Source: Saprospiraceae bacterium (GTDB lineage: Bacteria > Bacteroidota > Bacteroidia > Bacteroidales > JAIPBB01). Taken from it: DNA of 25,108 nucleotides. Positions 15,015 through 24,959 of the stretch are shown one piece after another (the stretch's first letter is position 1; every line of letters starts with the position of its first letter). Position numbers and translations under genes: made by a program. The notes below the pieces were generated by a model. It was not told the origin of the DNA and ran no database searches. It saw only the letters and a program-made list of their open reading frames with translations. The stretch lies in NCBI GenBank assembly GCA_021739805.1, contig JAIPBB010000027.1, forward strand, positions 1-25,108. Direction: 5' to 3'.

Positions 15015-18000
15015 ATGAAGTTCAATCTTAAAATATTGCACTTTTGTTGTGAAATAAGAAAACTTATTTCCCTTTTGGCTATCTTATTTTTATTCTCAAA
15101 TTCAGTTTTTGCTCAATACACAATTGACCCCGGAAATAACACTTCAATTTGCCCGGGAAGTTCGATTACTTTAGGTGGAAATCCTACAGCAGTTGGAGGT
15201 TCTAATACATACTCATGGGTATCACAACCACCAGGTTTTACTTCAAATTTGGCAAATCCTATTGTATCACCAACTGTAACAACAAAATATATTTTAACAG
15301 TTGTCCATGCTTCAAACACCTATATTGATTCAGTTATTATAACAATAAGTTCTACTCCAACAGCAAATTTCAACTTCTCACCTGATTCTGTATGTTCAGG
15401 GACAACCATTAGTTTTACAAATCAATCAACCGGAGGTTCAAATTATTTATGGGATTTTGGAGATGGAAATACTTCAACATCTCAGAATACAACTCATTCA
15501 TTTGACACATCCGGAAATAGTATTATCAGTATTCCTGTAAAATTAAAAGTCACAAATTCAAATGGATGTTCCGATTCAACAACTAAAATAGTTCATTTAA
15601 AACCAAAACCAGATGCTTCAATTTACGATTACACTTCAACCACTCCTTTTACAAAATGCAGCCAGGCAGGAACAGGTTCATTATTTACTCTGGTGATTGA
15701 TAACACTTCAACTACAAGCTCAACAAACACTAATTATTATATCGACTGGGGAGATGGAACAACTGTATATAATTCGACTTCACTTCCTTTAACTGGAACA
15801 TCCCATACATACACTACTAAAGGTTTCTTTAATTTACTACTTATTGTTACTAATTCTTTTGGTTGTGTTGATTCAAACACTTACCAGGTTTTTAATGGAA
15901 GTAATCCGGCTATTAGTCTTGGAAATCCGGGAAATACTGCTGCTTGTGCTCCACAAACCTTTACTTTTCCAATCGGATATACTGACAGTTATAATAATCC
16001 TAATTCTCCCGGAACAAAATATACTATAATTTTTAATGATGGAAGCCCTGACACTGTATTTTATCACCCAAATCTTCCGGCAACACCTCCTGACAGCATA
16101 ACACATACATTTACTATTTCATCTTGCGGAACAACTTCTTTGGGTAGTTTTGCTAATTCTTTTCATGTAAGAATAATTGCATCAAATCCTTGTGGAAGTT
16201 CTGCAGCTACTATTGAACCTATTAATATATCTTCAAAACCGGAAGCAGATTTTTCAGCTTCAAGTCTTGCCGGTTGTATTAGCACTCCTTTCACTTTTAC
16301 TGATATGTCAGCTGCAGGAAAAATGATAAATCAGTCAAATTATACTTGTGATTTAACCACGAAACGAAATTGGATTATTACTCCTTCAACAGGATGGACT
16401 GTCACAACAGGTGCATTGGGAAGTAATCCACCATCATTTAATCCTGCCACATGGGGTTCGCAAATATTAGGAGTCACATTTAGTGTTGCCGGTCAATATA
16501 CAATAAAACTAAGAGTTGAGAATAATTGTGGTGTTGACACAATTTCCAAAACAATTTGTGCTTTAGTACCTCCGCTTGCAGCTTTTGCCCCAAGTACTCC
16601 GGGCGGTTGTGGTCCATTAGCTGTAAATACTAATAATTCATCAAATACAATAACAAGCTGCGACACAACAACATATCTTTGGGCTGTAGCTGCAACTTCA
16701 TCAGCTCTAAATAATCCTAGTTGGAATTATACAGGAGGAACAGATTCAACTTCCCTAAATCCAAGTTTTTTATTCGATTCTGCCGGTGTCTATACAATAA
16801 CACTTACAATACAAAATGCTTGTGGAACAAGTACAGCTTCAGCACCTATAACAGTTAAATCCGTTCCCGGAGTTGAAATCCCACCACCTTCACCTATATG
16901 CGATGGTACTCCATTCAATCCAATTGCAACATTTAATAACAGTTATGACACAATCACCGGATATAACTGGACATTCACCAGTGGGAGTCCTGTAACATCA
17001 AACTCTCAAAACCCGGGACAAATAACATATTCGGGAGCAGGAACATATCCGTTTACGGCAAGTGCAACCAATGGATGTGGAACCGGTAGTGCCAATGGTT
17101 CTATAAACGTTGTTAGCAATCCGACAGCTAATTTTGCATCACAAGCTGATTCATGTGAGAATGCTAGTCCATTTGCATTAACCGGCGGAACTCCTGTTGG
17201 TGGTTCTTATTTAGGACTGGGTGTTAGCGGAGGAAGTTTTAACCCTTCTTTAGCAGGTGCAGGAACTCACACTCTTAGTTATGCTTACACCGACACAAAT
17301 GGTTGTTCTGATACAGCAACTCAAAGCATTACTGTTAATCCTTTGCCAATAATGTCTCTGCCACCATTTCCGGGTTCTTGTGAAGATGTCGTAACAATAG
17401 CACTTTCAGGCGGAAGCCCTTCGGGAGGAACCTATTCAGGAATTGGAGTTAGCGGAGGTAATTTTCTTCCTTCAACCGTCGGAGCCGGAACTTATGCTAT
17501 TACCTATCGTTTCACCGATGTAAATGGTTGCTCAAATGATACAACTCAAGATAAATTAGTAAATCCTTTACCTAACGCAAATGCCGGAACTGACACTTCA
17601 GTTTGCAATCAACCTCTGCCTATTCAAATGATAGGAACACCGATTGGCGGTAGCTGGAATGGTATGGGAGGAATTACAAATGCAGGTGTTTTCACTCCGA
17701 CTACAAACGGAACTTATACTGTTTATTACTCATTTACTGATACAAATTCCTGTTCAGATTCTGATACAGCAAATATTATTGTAAATAATCCCGTTCAAGC
17801 TGTTGCCGGAAATGACACTATTGTATGCCTAAATAGTGGTTCTATACAACTTACTGCCTCCCCAACCGGTGGAAACTGGACTGGTCCGGGTGTTTCAAGT
17901 TCAGGCATATTAACTCCTTCAACAGCCGGACAATTTTATGCAAAATATAATTTGGGATATGGATCCTGTTTAACAAGGGATTCTATTTTGGTTAATGTTA

Positions 18001-21000
18001 ATCCATTGCCTTTATCTTCATTTACTAAAAGTGCAACAGATAGCTGTAGCCCCTTTACAGTGAGTTTTACAAACAATAGCTCATCTCAAAATGGTGACCC
18101 ATTTTCATCATTAAATTTTATATGGGATTTCGATAATGGAATTACTGACACTACTGCTAATACCCAACAAGAATTTACTAATACGGGTTTGGTTGATAGT
18201 GTTTATAATGTTTCTCTTATTACAACAACTCAATACGGATGTGTGGATACAACAACACAAACAGTTACGATTCATCCTAATCCAAAATCAGAATTTATTC
18301 CTTCTACTATAATTGATTGTGCTCCATTCACAATTGACAATTCTGCAATAAATCTTCAGCTTCATTCAGGTGCAAACACAACTTATAACTGGACAATTTT
18401 TGACTCTACACATACTCAAATATCAACATTTACCGGAACTAATTTCCAATCTTATACTATGAATCAGGATGGAGATACAGTTTATGTAAGACTAATAACT
18501 ACAAATTCTTCCGGTTGTAAAGCAGACACATCTGAAGTTATGTTTGTAACAATAGTGGGTTCAGTCGCAAATTTTTCGATGGATAATGTTGCAGGCTGTC
18601 ATCCTTTAACAGTTAATTTCACAAATACTTCTGCTCCTTTGTCAACCAGTTATTATTGGAATTTTGGTAATGGTGATACGAGTTCGCAAATTAGTCCCAG
18701 CATGGTTTTTACAAACACATCAAATTCTGTCGATTCGGTTTATACAATAAGTTTGATTAGTGATATTAACACAGGATGTGGTGATACAGTAAGCTATACA
18801 GTTACGGTTTACGCATCACCAAATGCTGATTTTTCAAACACTTCAGCCTGTCTCGGACAACAAACAGTTTTTCAGGATTCATCACAATCAGGAGCATTAA
18901 GCATTACTAATTGGTATTGGAATTTTGGTGATGGTGACACTTCAACAAATCAAAACACAAATCATCAATATTTGAACTTCGGTAGTTATAATGTCTCACA
19001 TTCAGTTGTTAATTCAAATGGCTGTGCTGACACCATAACAAAGGCTGTTTCAGTTTACTCGCTGCCTGTCGTAAACTATAATCACGATACTGCCGTCTGT
19101 AAAAACGACACTGTGCATTTCGCTAATTCGACAACAGGAGCAGGAACTTATAATTGGAGTTTTGGAAATAGCAGTTCTTCTAGTCTTCAAAATCCTTTTG
19201 CAATTTATTCTCAAACCGGAGCTTATAGTATAAAATTAATAGCTTCATCCGGAGTTGGCTGCATTGATTCTTCTTCAAGTTCTTTAATAGTTCGAGAACC
19301 ACCAAATGCAAATTTTTCACTCACACCTGATTCAGGTTGTGCTCCATTGAATGTAGCATTTACAAATTTGTCAACGGGATATAATTTCACAAACTTCTGG
19401 AATCTTGGAGACGGACAAACAAGCACATTGTCAAATCCACCAACAGCAACATATTTACAGGCAAATAATGACACTATTTACACTCCAACATTAACAGCTA
19501 CAAATGTTTGCGGTTCAACAACTCACATTGATTCGGTATTGGTTAAACCAACTCCAATTGCTGTTTTTGATGTTGATAAATATTCAGGTTGTACTCCATT
19601 AACAATATCATTTACTAATAATCTCACAGTTGGAGAACCAGATACATTTATCTGGATTTTTGGGGATGCAACACCTCAATATATCACTACTCAAACAACC
19701 TATCAGCAAGCACTGACACATACTTATACAACAACAGGAAATTCAATAACAACTTACACAATCACTTATATAGCAATAAATGATTGTGGCCGTGATACTA
19801 TGCAAAAGCAAATCACAGTTTATCCGATAAGCGTCAATGCATTTTTTAGTGCAAATCCAACTCAGGGTTGTGCTCCGTTAACTGTTAATTTTAATAATTC
19901 TTCCCTGGGATTTATTAATGTTTACTGGGATTTTGATGATGGAAATTTCAGTAATCAGATTAATACCACTCACACATACATCAACCCGGGAAATTACACT
20001 GTATCACTAATTGTTAACGACAGTTGTGGATATGATACGATTCAACATTCATTGACAGTGTGGGCACAACCATTAATGAATTTTACTATGGCAAAAGACA
20101 CTATTTGCGTTAATGAAATAAACTCATTTTCCAATACTTCTACTTCTACTTTGTCATCTGTGCTATGGAAATTTGGCGATGGAATGACATCAACTTTAAA
20201 CAACACAACACATTATTACACTGCACCAGGTCTTTACAATGTAACATTGATAGGACACACAGCAAATAATAATTGTATTGATAGTATAAGCAAAACTGTT
20301 TTGGTGCTACCAAAACCTAATTCATCAATTAATGCCACACCCGAATTTGGATGTGCAAGCTTACAAGTTCAATTTATTGGTGATTCAAGCTTTCATTTCT
20401 GGAGTTTCGGCGATGGGAACACTTCAAGCTTGTTAAATCCAATTCATTCTTATAATCAAGGAGGAACTTATATTGTTCGCTTGATTTCAGAAAATATGTA
20501 TGGATGTTCAGATACTGCTTATAAAACTATTTCAGTCTATAAAAAGCCTACGGCAAACTTTAATCGTTCTGCTGATAGCTCTTGTACTGTGCCGGTTCAG
20601 ATTTTATATTTAAATCAATCAATTTCGGCAACAAGCTATTTATGGCTGTTTGGAAATGGAAGCACATCCACTTTAAACGATTCAATAATTGTCAGTTACA
20701 CTAATTCAGGCATTTACTACGACACTCTTATTGTTTCGAACCAGTATAATTGTAACGATACTATTGTTAAGCCAATAATAATACATGATTCTCCTCACGC
20801 TCAGGGAGATTTTACACCAAAAAACGGATGCCAGCCCCTCGAAGTCCAATTTACGAATAGCACTTCAAATGTTACAAATTATCTATGGAATTTTGGTGAT
20901 GGGCTTATGACAACTAATCCAAACCCAAGCCATATTTATCAGAATCCAGGGACATATCCAATAACTTTATTCGTGACTGCAAATAATGGATGTACTGATA

Positions 21001-21605
21001 GCATAATGTTTCCTGATTCTGTTTTAGTTTATCCAAAACCACAAGCAGGATTCACTTACAATAATTTAGATTATCCTCTTCCAAATACTGGTAATGTTGG
21101 ATTTTTAAATCAGAGCTTTTTAAGCAATTATTTTTTATGGGATTTTGGTGATGGATTTAACGATACCACTACAAATCCTGTGCATCAATACATGATTTAT
21201 GGTAATTACTTAGTAAGCCTTTATGCTGAGAACGATTTTGGATGTAAGGACACAGCTGAAGATTATATTGACCTTGCTCAATTCAAAGGATTGTTTGTGT
21301 CAAATGCTTTTTCACCTGACAACGGACCTGAAGAAGTTCGAACCTTTAAACCTAAAGGAATAGGATTAAAAAAATATCACTTATACATTTACGATGGCTG
21401 GGGGAATTTAATTTGGGAAACAGATGAACTGAAGAATACCGAACCTGCTGAAGGCTGGGACGGAAGATATAATGGAGTTCCTCTTCCACAGGATGTTTAT
21501 GTGTGGAAAATCGAAGCTGTTTTCCTGGATGGAACACCATGGCTCGGGAAAAAATATGATAATGGATTGTATAAAAATTATGGAACGCTTACTTTGTTGA
21601 GGTGA
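15015..21605 (+). CDS. Giant PKD-repeat surface protein with T9SS type B sorting domain
   Basis: About 2196 residues from the ATG at 15015; a GTG two codons earlier is the alternative. The signal peptide ends …FLFSNSVFA-Q (~34). Nearly all of the rest is tandem beta domains. PKD repeats with W-x-F-G-D-G cores occur singly near residue 146 (YLWDFGDGNTST) and as a long run over about 1000-2090 (for example YWNFGDGDTST, YWDFDDGNFS, LWKFGDGMTST, LWNFGDGLMTT, LWDFGDGFNDT). Most carry a paired Cys pattern, GC-x-PL-x-V-x-FTN … CG/GC-x-DT. A different module fills about 712-1000, four copies of GG-x-(Y/W)-x-G-x-G-V…NPLP type. The last ~105 residues (from SNAFSPDNGPEE) are the gliding-motility-associated type B sorting domain. 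It is presumably exported by T9SS and attached to or released from the surface, for adhesion or motility. The PorP/SprF gene follows directly, as is usual for this class. Confidence 0.95.
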   Translation: MKFNLKILHFCCEIRKLISLLAILFLFSNSVFAQYTIDPGNNTSICPGSSITLGGNPTAVGGSNTYSWVSQPPGFTSNLANPIVSPTVTTKYILTVVHASNTYIDSVIITISSTPTANFNFSPDSVCSGTTISFTNQSTGGSNYLWDFGDGNTSTSQNTTHSFDTSGNSIISIPVKLKVTNSNGCSDSTTKIVHLKPKPDASIYDYTSTTPFTKCSQAGTGSLFTLVIDNTSTTSSTNTNYYIDWGDGTTVYNSTSLPLTGTSHTYTTKGFFNLLLIVTNSFGCVDSNTYQVFNGSNPAISLGNPGNTAACAPQTFTFPIGYTDSYNNPNSPGTKYTIIFNDGSPDTVFYHPNLPATPPDSITHTFTISSCGTTSLGSFANSFHVRIIASNPCGSSAATIEPINISSKPEADFSASSLAGCISTPFTFTDMSAAGKMINQSNYTCDLTTKRNWIITPSTGWTVTTGALGSNPPSFNPATWGSQILGVTFSVAGQYTIKLRVENNCGVDTISKTICALVPPLAAFAPSTPGGCGPLAVNTNNSSNTITSCDTTTYLWAVAATSSALNNPSWNYTGGTDSTSLNPSFLFDSAGVYTITLTIQNACGTSTASAPITVKSVPGVEIPPPSPICDGTPFNPIATFNNSYDTITGYNWTFTSGSPVTSNSQNPGQITYSGAGTYPFTASATNGCGTGSANGSINVVSNPTANFASQADSCENASPFALTGGTPVGGSYLGLGVSGGSFNPSLAGAGTHTLSYAYTDTNGCSDTATQSITVNPLPIMSLPPFPGSCEDVVTIALSGGSPSGGTYSGIGVSGGNFLPSTVGAGTYAITYRFTDVNGCSNDTTQDKLVNPLPNANAGTDTSVCNQPLPIQMIGTPIGGSWNGMGGITNAGVFTPTTNGTYTVYYSFTDTNSCSDSDTANIIVNNPVQAVAGNDTIVCLNSGSIQLTASPTGGNWTGPGVSSSGILTPSTAGQFYAKYNLGYGSCLTRDSILVNVNPLPLSSFTKSATDSCSPFTVSFTNNSSSQNGDPFSSLNFIWDFDNGITDTTANTQQEFTNTGLVDSVYNVSLITTTQYGCVDTTTQTVTIHPNPKSEFIPSTIIDCAPFTIDNSAINLQLHSGANTTYNWTIFDSTHTQISTFTGTNFQSYTMNQDGDTVYVRLITTNSSGCKADTSEVMFVTIVGSVANFSMDNVAGCHPLTVNFTNTSAPLSTSYYWNFGNGDTSSQISPSMVFTNTSNSVDSVYTISLISDINTGCGDTVSYTVTVYASPNADFSNTSACLGQQTVFQDSSQSGALSITNWYWNFGDGDTSTNQNTNHQYLNFGSYNVSHSVVNSNGCADTITKAVSVYSLPVVNYNHDTAVCKNDTVHFANSTTGAGTYNWSFGNSSSSSLQNPFAIYSQTGAYSIKLIASSGVGCIDSSSSSLIVREPPNANFSLTPDSGCAPLNVAFTNLSTGYNFTNFWNLGDGQTSTLSNPPTATYLQANNDTIYTPTLTATNVCGSTTHIDSVLVKPTPIAVFDVDKYSGCTPLTISFTNNLTVGEPDTFIWIFGDATPQYITTQTTYQQALTHTYTTTGNSITTYTITYIAINDCGRDTMQKQITVYPISVNAFFSANPTQGCAPLTVNFNNSSLGFINVYWDFDDGNFSNQINTTHTYINPGNYTVSLIVNDSCGYDTIQHSLTVWAQPLMNFTMAKDTICVNEINSFSNTSTSTLSSVLWKFGDGMTSTLNNTTHYYTAPGLYNVTLIGHTANNNCIDSISKTVLVLPKPNSSINATPEFGCASLQVQFIGDSSFHFWSFGDGNTSSLLNPIHSYNQGGTYIVRLISENMYGCSDTAYKTISVYKKPTANFNRSADSSCTVPVQILYLNQSISATSYLWLFGNGSTSTLNDSIIVSYTNSGIYYDTLIVSNQYNCNDTIVKPIIIHDSPHAQGDFTPKNGCQPLEVQFTNSTSNVTNYLWNFGDGLMTTNPNPSHIYQNPGTYPITLFVTANNGCTDSIMFPDSVLVYPKPQAGFTYNNLDYPLPNTGNVGFLNQSFLSNYFLWDFGDGFNDTTTNPVHQYMIYGNYLVSLYAENDFGCKDTAEDYIDLAQFKGLFVSNAFSPDNGPEEVRTFKPKGIGLKKYHLYIYDGWGNLIWETDELKNTEPAEGWDGRYNGVPLPQDVYVWKIEAVFLDGTPWLGKKYDNGLYKNYGTLTLLR

Positions 21606-21610
21606 AGGAA

Positions 21611-21642
21611 TGATATAATGATATAATGATATAATGATAAAA
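21611..21642. repeat. 8-bp tandem repeat, four copies
   Basis: TGATATAA occurs three times in a row (21611-21634), then TGATAAAA to 21642, starting 5 bp after the stop of the giant gene. A simple-sequence repeat that could change length by slippage. Confidence 0.85.
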
Positions 21643-21688
21643 TGGTTGATTGTTTTGAATTTAAAAAATTGAGATTTGGAATTTGTTT

Positions 21689-21831
21689 AGAATTTAGGAT
21701 TTGTTTTTTAGTGCTTATTTAGAATTTAGGATTTGTTTTTTGGTGCTTATTTGAGATTTGTTATTTGTTTTTTGGTGCTTATTTAGAATTTAGGATTTGG
21801 AATTTAGTGCTTATTTAGAATTTAGGATTTG
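21689..21831. repeat. 32-bp tandem repeat, four copies plus 15 bp
   Basis: A 32-bp unit beginning AGAATTTAGGATTTG and ending AGTGCTTATTT or GGTGCTTATTT repeats at 21689-21720, 21721-21752, 21753-21784 and 21785-21816, then the first 15 bp of a fifth copy to 21831. Copies 1 and 2 differ by one base; copies 3 and 4 carry a few changes. The array fills most of the 240-bp gap between the giant protein gene and the PorP/SprF gene and ends 14 bp before the latter's ATG, so it lies in that gene's leader or promoter. Confidence 0.9.
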
Positions 21832-21845
21832 ATAATATAAATTAA

Positions 21846-22919
21846 ATGAAAAAAATTGTTTTAAATATTGGTATTTTGCTTCTGCTTTTTCAGACTATTA
21901 TTGTCAATGGGCAGGATGCTAATTTTTCAATATTTGGCAATAACCCTCTTTATTATAATCCTGCTACTCCAGGTGTTGCTGATGGTATGCAATTCAGATT
22001 AAACTATAGAAATGTATGGCCGGGTATTCCGGGAGATTTTGAAACATTCAAGTTTTCTTCCGATATGGAATTAACGAATCTTAATACAGGCATTGGTATT
22101 TTAGCTATGTCGAACTGGGAAGGTGAATCGTTTCTAAGAACAAATCAGTTTGGGTTTTGCGTAGCACCCACAGTTAATATTTTGCAAAACACATCATTTA
22201 GTGTAGGCATTATGTCTTCTTATGTACAAAAATCCATCGACTGGTCGAAGCTTGAATTTGACGACCAATTGGATAAATTATACGGTAATATTAAGCAAAC
22301 AAACTTCTCATTTCCATCTTCAAACAGTAAAAGTTTTGCTGATGTAAGCACAGGAATGCTCTTTCGCCATAAAGTAAAGAATAGAAACACAGGAAAATAC
22401 TCAATGTTCAATATAGGGTTTGCAGCTCATCATGTAACAGAACCCGACCAGTCATTGATTGGAGCCAATTCTCCTTTGAAAGCTAAATTTGTGATTCACT
22501 CAAATTATTTGATAGTTGATAAAAGACGTGCTAATGTAGCTTATTCTCCGGGTTTTATTTATGAACATCAATCCGAACTCGAAACCTTTACTTTAGGAAT
22601 GAACTTTTTCAGAGAGCCGATTTATAGCGGTATTTGGTTTAGAAACAGAAACTACACTATGAATAGACAAGATTTTGAAAGCTTTATTTTTACATTTGGT
22701 TATATTCACGACCAGCCACAAGGAATGAAATGGAAATTTGGTTATAGCTATGATGCAACTGTTTCAAAACTAAGTGGCAGCTCTTTTGGTTCACATGAAA
22801 TATTTTATGCTATATACTTTAAATATGGTCTGCGTCTCGGCAAAATCAGCGATATGATGTTTCACAAAAGAAGAACCGAAAAGAAAATTAAAGAATGCCC
22901 ACCGGGATTTGAATATTAG
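21846..22919 (+). CDS. PorP/SprF-family type IX secretion outer-membrane protein
   Basis: The protein has 357 residues. A signal peptide (MKKIVLNIGILLLLFQTIIVNG, then Q) is followed by the family's N-terminal hallmark DANFSIFGNNPLYYNPATPG (about 24-43; usually 'q.sqY…lyNPA.aG'), then RLNYRNVWPGIPG (51-63). The rest is alternating amphipathic beta strands fitting an outer-membrane barrel: GIGILAMSNWEG, FSVGIMSSYVQKSIDWSKL, FADVSTGMLFRH, FNIGFAAHHVTEP, FTLGMNFFREPIYSGIWFR and YAIYFKYGLRL, ending in a basic tail (MMFHKRRTEKKIKECPPGF). Proteins of this family help secrete or anchor the PKD/type B sorting-domain protein encoded beside them, and this gene follows such a gene directly. It is a paralogue type present many times per genome, so it is probably not the core PorP. 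Confidence 0.92.
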   Translation: MKKIVLNIGILLLLFQTIIVNGQDANFSIFGNNPLYYNPATPGVADGMQFRLNYRNVWPGIPGDFETFKFSSDMELTNLNTGIGILAMSNWEGESFLRTNQFGFCVAPTVNILQNTSFSVGIMSSYVQKSIDWSKLEFDDQLDKLYGNIKQTNFSFPSSNSKSFADVSTGMLFRHKVKNRNTGKYSMFNIGFAAHHVTEPDQSLIGANSPLKAKFVIHSNYLIVDKRRANVAYSPGFIYEHQSELETFTLGMNFFREPIYSGIWFRNRNYTMNRQDFESFIFTFGYIHDQPQGMKWKFGYSYDATVSKLSGSSFGSHEIFYAIYFKYGLRLGKISDMMFHKRRTEKKIKECPPGFEY

Positions 22920-22923
22920 GAAG

Positions 22924-22958
22924 AAAGAATTAATTTATCCATAGATTATTAATTCTTT
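22924..22958 (+). terminator. Hairpin after the PorP/SprF-family gene, possible terminator
   Basis: AAAGAATTAAT (22924-22934) and ATTAATTCTTT (22948-22958) are perfect complements with a 13-nt loop, starting 5 bp after the stop codon. The stem is A+T-rich and is followed by only a short T-containing stretch (GGTTCAG), so it is an imperfect intrinsic terminator at best. Its position at the end of the two-gene T9SS unit supports the role. Confidence 0.45.
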
Positions 22959-23000
22959 GGTTCAGTCAAGAATTTAATAAAACAACACAAATACTAAAGT

Positions 23001-23285
23001 GATTTAAGAACAAGGATTAACGATTTTTGATTTCAGAAGTAAAGCAGATGAATAAATTTGATGAGAGATTAACAGTTTTTTATGAATTAATTATTGAAAT
23101 ATCAAAACTTGTCCGTCTGGATGAAATCCTAAACACACACCTATAAATCAGAAAATTAAACACAAAATGCGATTAAAAAATTAATGAGTTAATTTTAATA
23201 TTTATAAAAATACTTAAGCAGATCAAAAGTATATTAATGACCACAAAATCAAAAATCGTTAATCATTAATCCTTGTTCTAAAATC
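23001..23285. mobile_element. MITE-like element with long inverted ends (no transposase)
   Basis: The left arm 23001-23033 (begins GATTTAAGAACAAGGATTAA) and the right arm 23246-23285 are inverted copies: 32 of 33 positions match, and the right arm carries a 7-nt insertion that repeats part of the motif (TTAATCATTAATCC). The 212 bp between them are A+T-rich and hold only a 32-codon frame (23048-23146, MNKFDERLTVFYELIIEISK…) of no known family. No clear target duplication was seen at the outer edges. It lies in the 501-bp gap between the PorP/SprF gene and comM. It could be a miniature element, or a folded intergenic repeat of the kind common in Bacteroidota. Nothing else was seen in this gap apart from two short direct copies of TTATCCAAATTTT near 23338 and 23368. 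Confidence 0.5.
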
Positions 23286-23420
23286 AAAAAAATATAAATA
23301 TCTTAGAAGCTAAGTACCCAGCTCATCAAAATAAAATTATCCAAATTTTTACTAATACCATTTCTATTATCCAAATTTTCATTATATTTAACCCTTAATT
23401 AAAATTAAAACATTTAGCTA

Positions 23421-24959
23421 ATGTTAGTAAAAACATACGGAAGCACAATTCACGGTATTGATGCAATAACAATTACCGTAGAAGTTGATATTGGACAGGG
23501 ATTAGGGTTTTTTATAGTCGGGCTTCCTGATAGTGCTATCAAAGAAAGCCAGCAACGAATAGAAGCAGCTTTAGCAAACAATCAAATGAGAGTTCCCCGG
23601 AAAAAGATAGTTGTAAATATGGCTCCTGCCGATATTCGTAAGGAAGGCTCATCTTATGACCTAACTATTGCAATCGGGATTCTTGCTGCTGATGAGCATA
23701 TTAAATGCGAAAAAATTGGCGATTATATAATTATGGGGGAGCTTTCTCTTGATGGCGGTTTACAACCAATAAAAGGAGCTTTACCAATTGCTATCGAAGC
23801 CCTGAAACAAGGTTTTAAAGGTTTTATACTTCCTACCCAAAATGCAAAAGAAGCTGCAATAGTAAACGGATTGGACGTTTATGGTGTTGAAAATATTAAT
23901 CAAGTTATTGATTTTTTTAACGAAGAAATTAGTCTGGAACCGGTTATCGTAAATACAAGAGAAGAATTTTTCTCAAGCCTGAATCAATATGAATTTGATT
24001 TTGCTGATGTCAAAGGTCAGGAAAATATTAAAAGAGCTTTGGAAATTGCTGCTTCCGGAGGACATAATGTAATTTTAATCGGACCGCCCGGGGCAGGAAA
24101 AACCATGCTGGCAAAAAGGCTGCCTTCAATTTTGCCACCATTAAATCTTCACGAAGCATTAGAAACGACAAAAATTCATTCGGTTGCAGGAAAAATCTCA
24201 AGAGAAGCATCTCTAATTTCGGTAAGACCTTTTCGTTCGCCACACCACACTATTAGCGATGTTGCCCTTGTTGGAGGTGGAACTTATCCACAACCCGGGG
24301 AAATTTCACTTGCTCATAACGGAGTACTTTTCCTTGATGAACTTCCTGAATTTAAACGTACAGTTCTTGAAGTGATGCGGCAGCCGATGGAAGACAGAAT
24401 GGTAAATATTTCAAGAGCAAAATTCAGTGTTGATTATCCCGCCAGCTTTATGTTGGTTTCTTCAATGAATCCTTGTCCTTGCGGCTATTTTAACCATCCC
24501 GAAAAGGATTGCGTTTGTGCTCCCGGAGTTGTACAAAAATACCTGAATAAAATCTCAGGTCCCCTACTCGACCGTATTGATATTCATGTTGAAGTTACTC
24601 CCGTTGCTTTTAAAGAGCTTTCAAACAGGCAGGATGCCGAACGTAGCGAATTTATAAGGCAAAGAGTTGTTGCAGCCAGAAAAATACAGGAAGCAAGATA
24701 TAAAGAAGATAAAGACATTCATTGCAATGCACAGATGCGAACAAAACACCTGAAAGAAATCTGCCAAATTGATGAAGCCGGGCAAACACTTTTAAAAAAC
24801 GCAATGGAGAAAATCGGACTTTCGGCAAGAGCTTATGACAGAATTTTAAAAGTCTCACGAACAATTGCCGACCTTGCTCAAAGCGAAAATATAAATACCG
24901 AACATCTTGCTGAAGCAATTCAATATAGAAGTTTGGATAGGGAAAGTTGGGGGACGTGA
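23421..24959 (+). CDS. comM: ComM/YifB-family Mg-chelatase-like AAA+ ATPase
   Basis: The protein has 512 residues, full length for the family. The N-terminal ~170 residues are the ChlI-like Lon-type fold (VKTYGSTIHGIDAITITVEVDIGQGLGFFIVGLPD, KIVVNMAPADIRKEGSSYDLTIAIGIL, GELSLDGGLQPIKGALP). The AAA+ core follows: Walker A GPPGAGKTM near 221, SVRPFRSPHHTISDVALVGGG, Walker B VLFLDELPEF near 300-310, SSMNPCPCGYFNHPEKDCVC (~346-366; four cysteines, probable zinc site) and LLDRIDIHVEV with the arginine finger. The C-terminal helical lid (LSARAYDRILKVSRTIADLAQSE) ends the protein. In naturally transformable bacteria ComM is a hexameric helicase that extends recombination of incoming DNA by branch migration; the family is also widespread in species not known to be competent. 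It stands alone here, with the MITE-like element upstream. Confidence 0.96.
   Translation: MLVKTYGSTIHGIDAITITVEVDIGQGLGFFIVGLPDSAIKESQQRIEAALANNQMRVPRKKIVVNMAPADIRKEGSSYDLTIAIGILAADEHIKCEKIGDYIIMGELSLDGGLQPIKGALPIAIEALKQGFKGFILPTQNAKEAAIVNGLDVYGVENINQVIDFFNEEISLEPVIVNTREEFFSSLNQYEFDFADVKGQENIKRALEIAASGGHNVILIGPPGAGKTMLAKRLPSILPPLNLHEALETTKIHSVAGKISREASLISVRPFRSPHHTISDVALVGGGTYPQPGEISLAHNGVLFLDELPEFKRTVLEVMRQPMEDRMVNISRAKFSVDYPASFMLVSSMNPCPCGYFNHPEKDCVCAPGVVQKYLNKISGPLLDRIDIHVEVTPVAFKELSNRQDAERSEFIRQRVVAARKIQEARYKEDKDIHCNAQMRTKHLKEICQIDEAGQTLLKNAMEKIGLSARAYDRILKVSRTIADLAQSENINTEHLAEAIQYRSLDRESWGT

Noticed and set aside
23048..23146. 32-codon frame inside the MITE-like element
   Set aside because: Too short and without family resemblance to call a gene; kept only as part of the element description.
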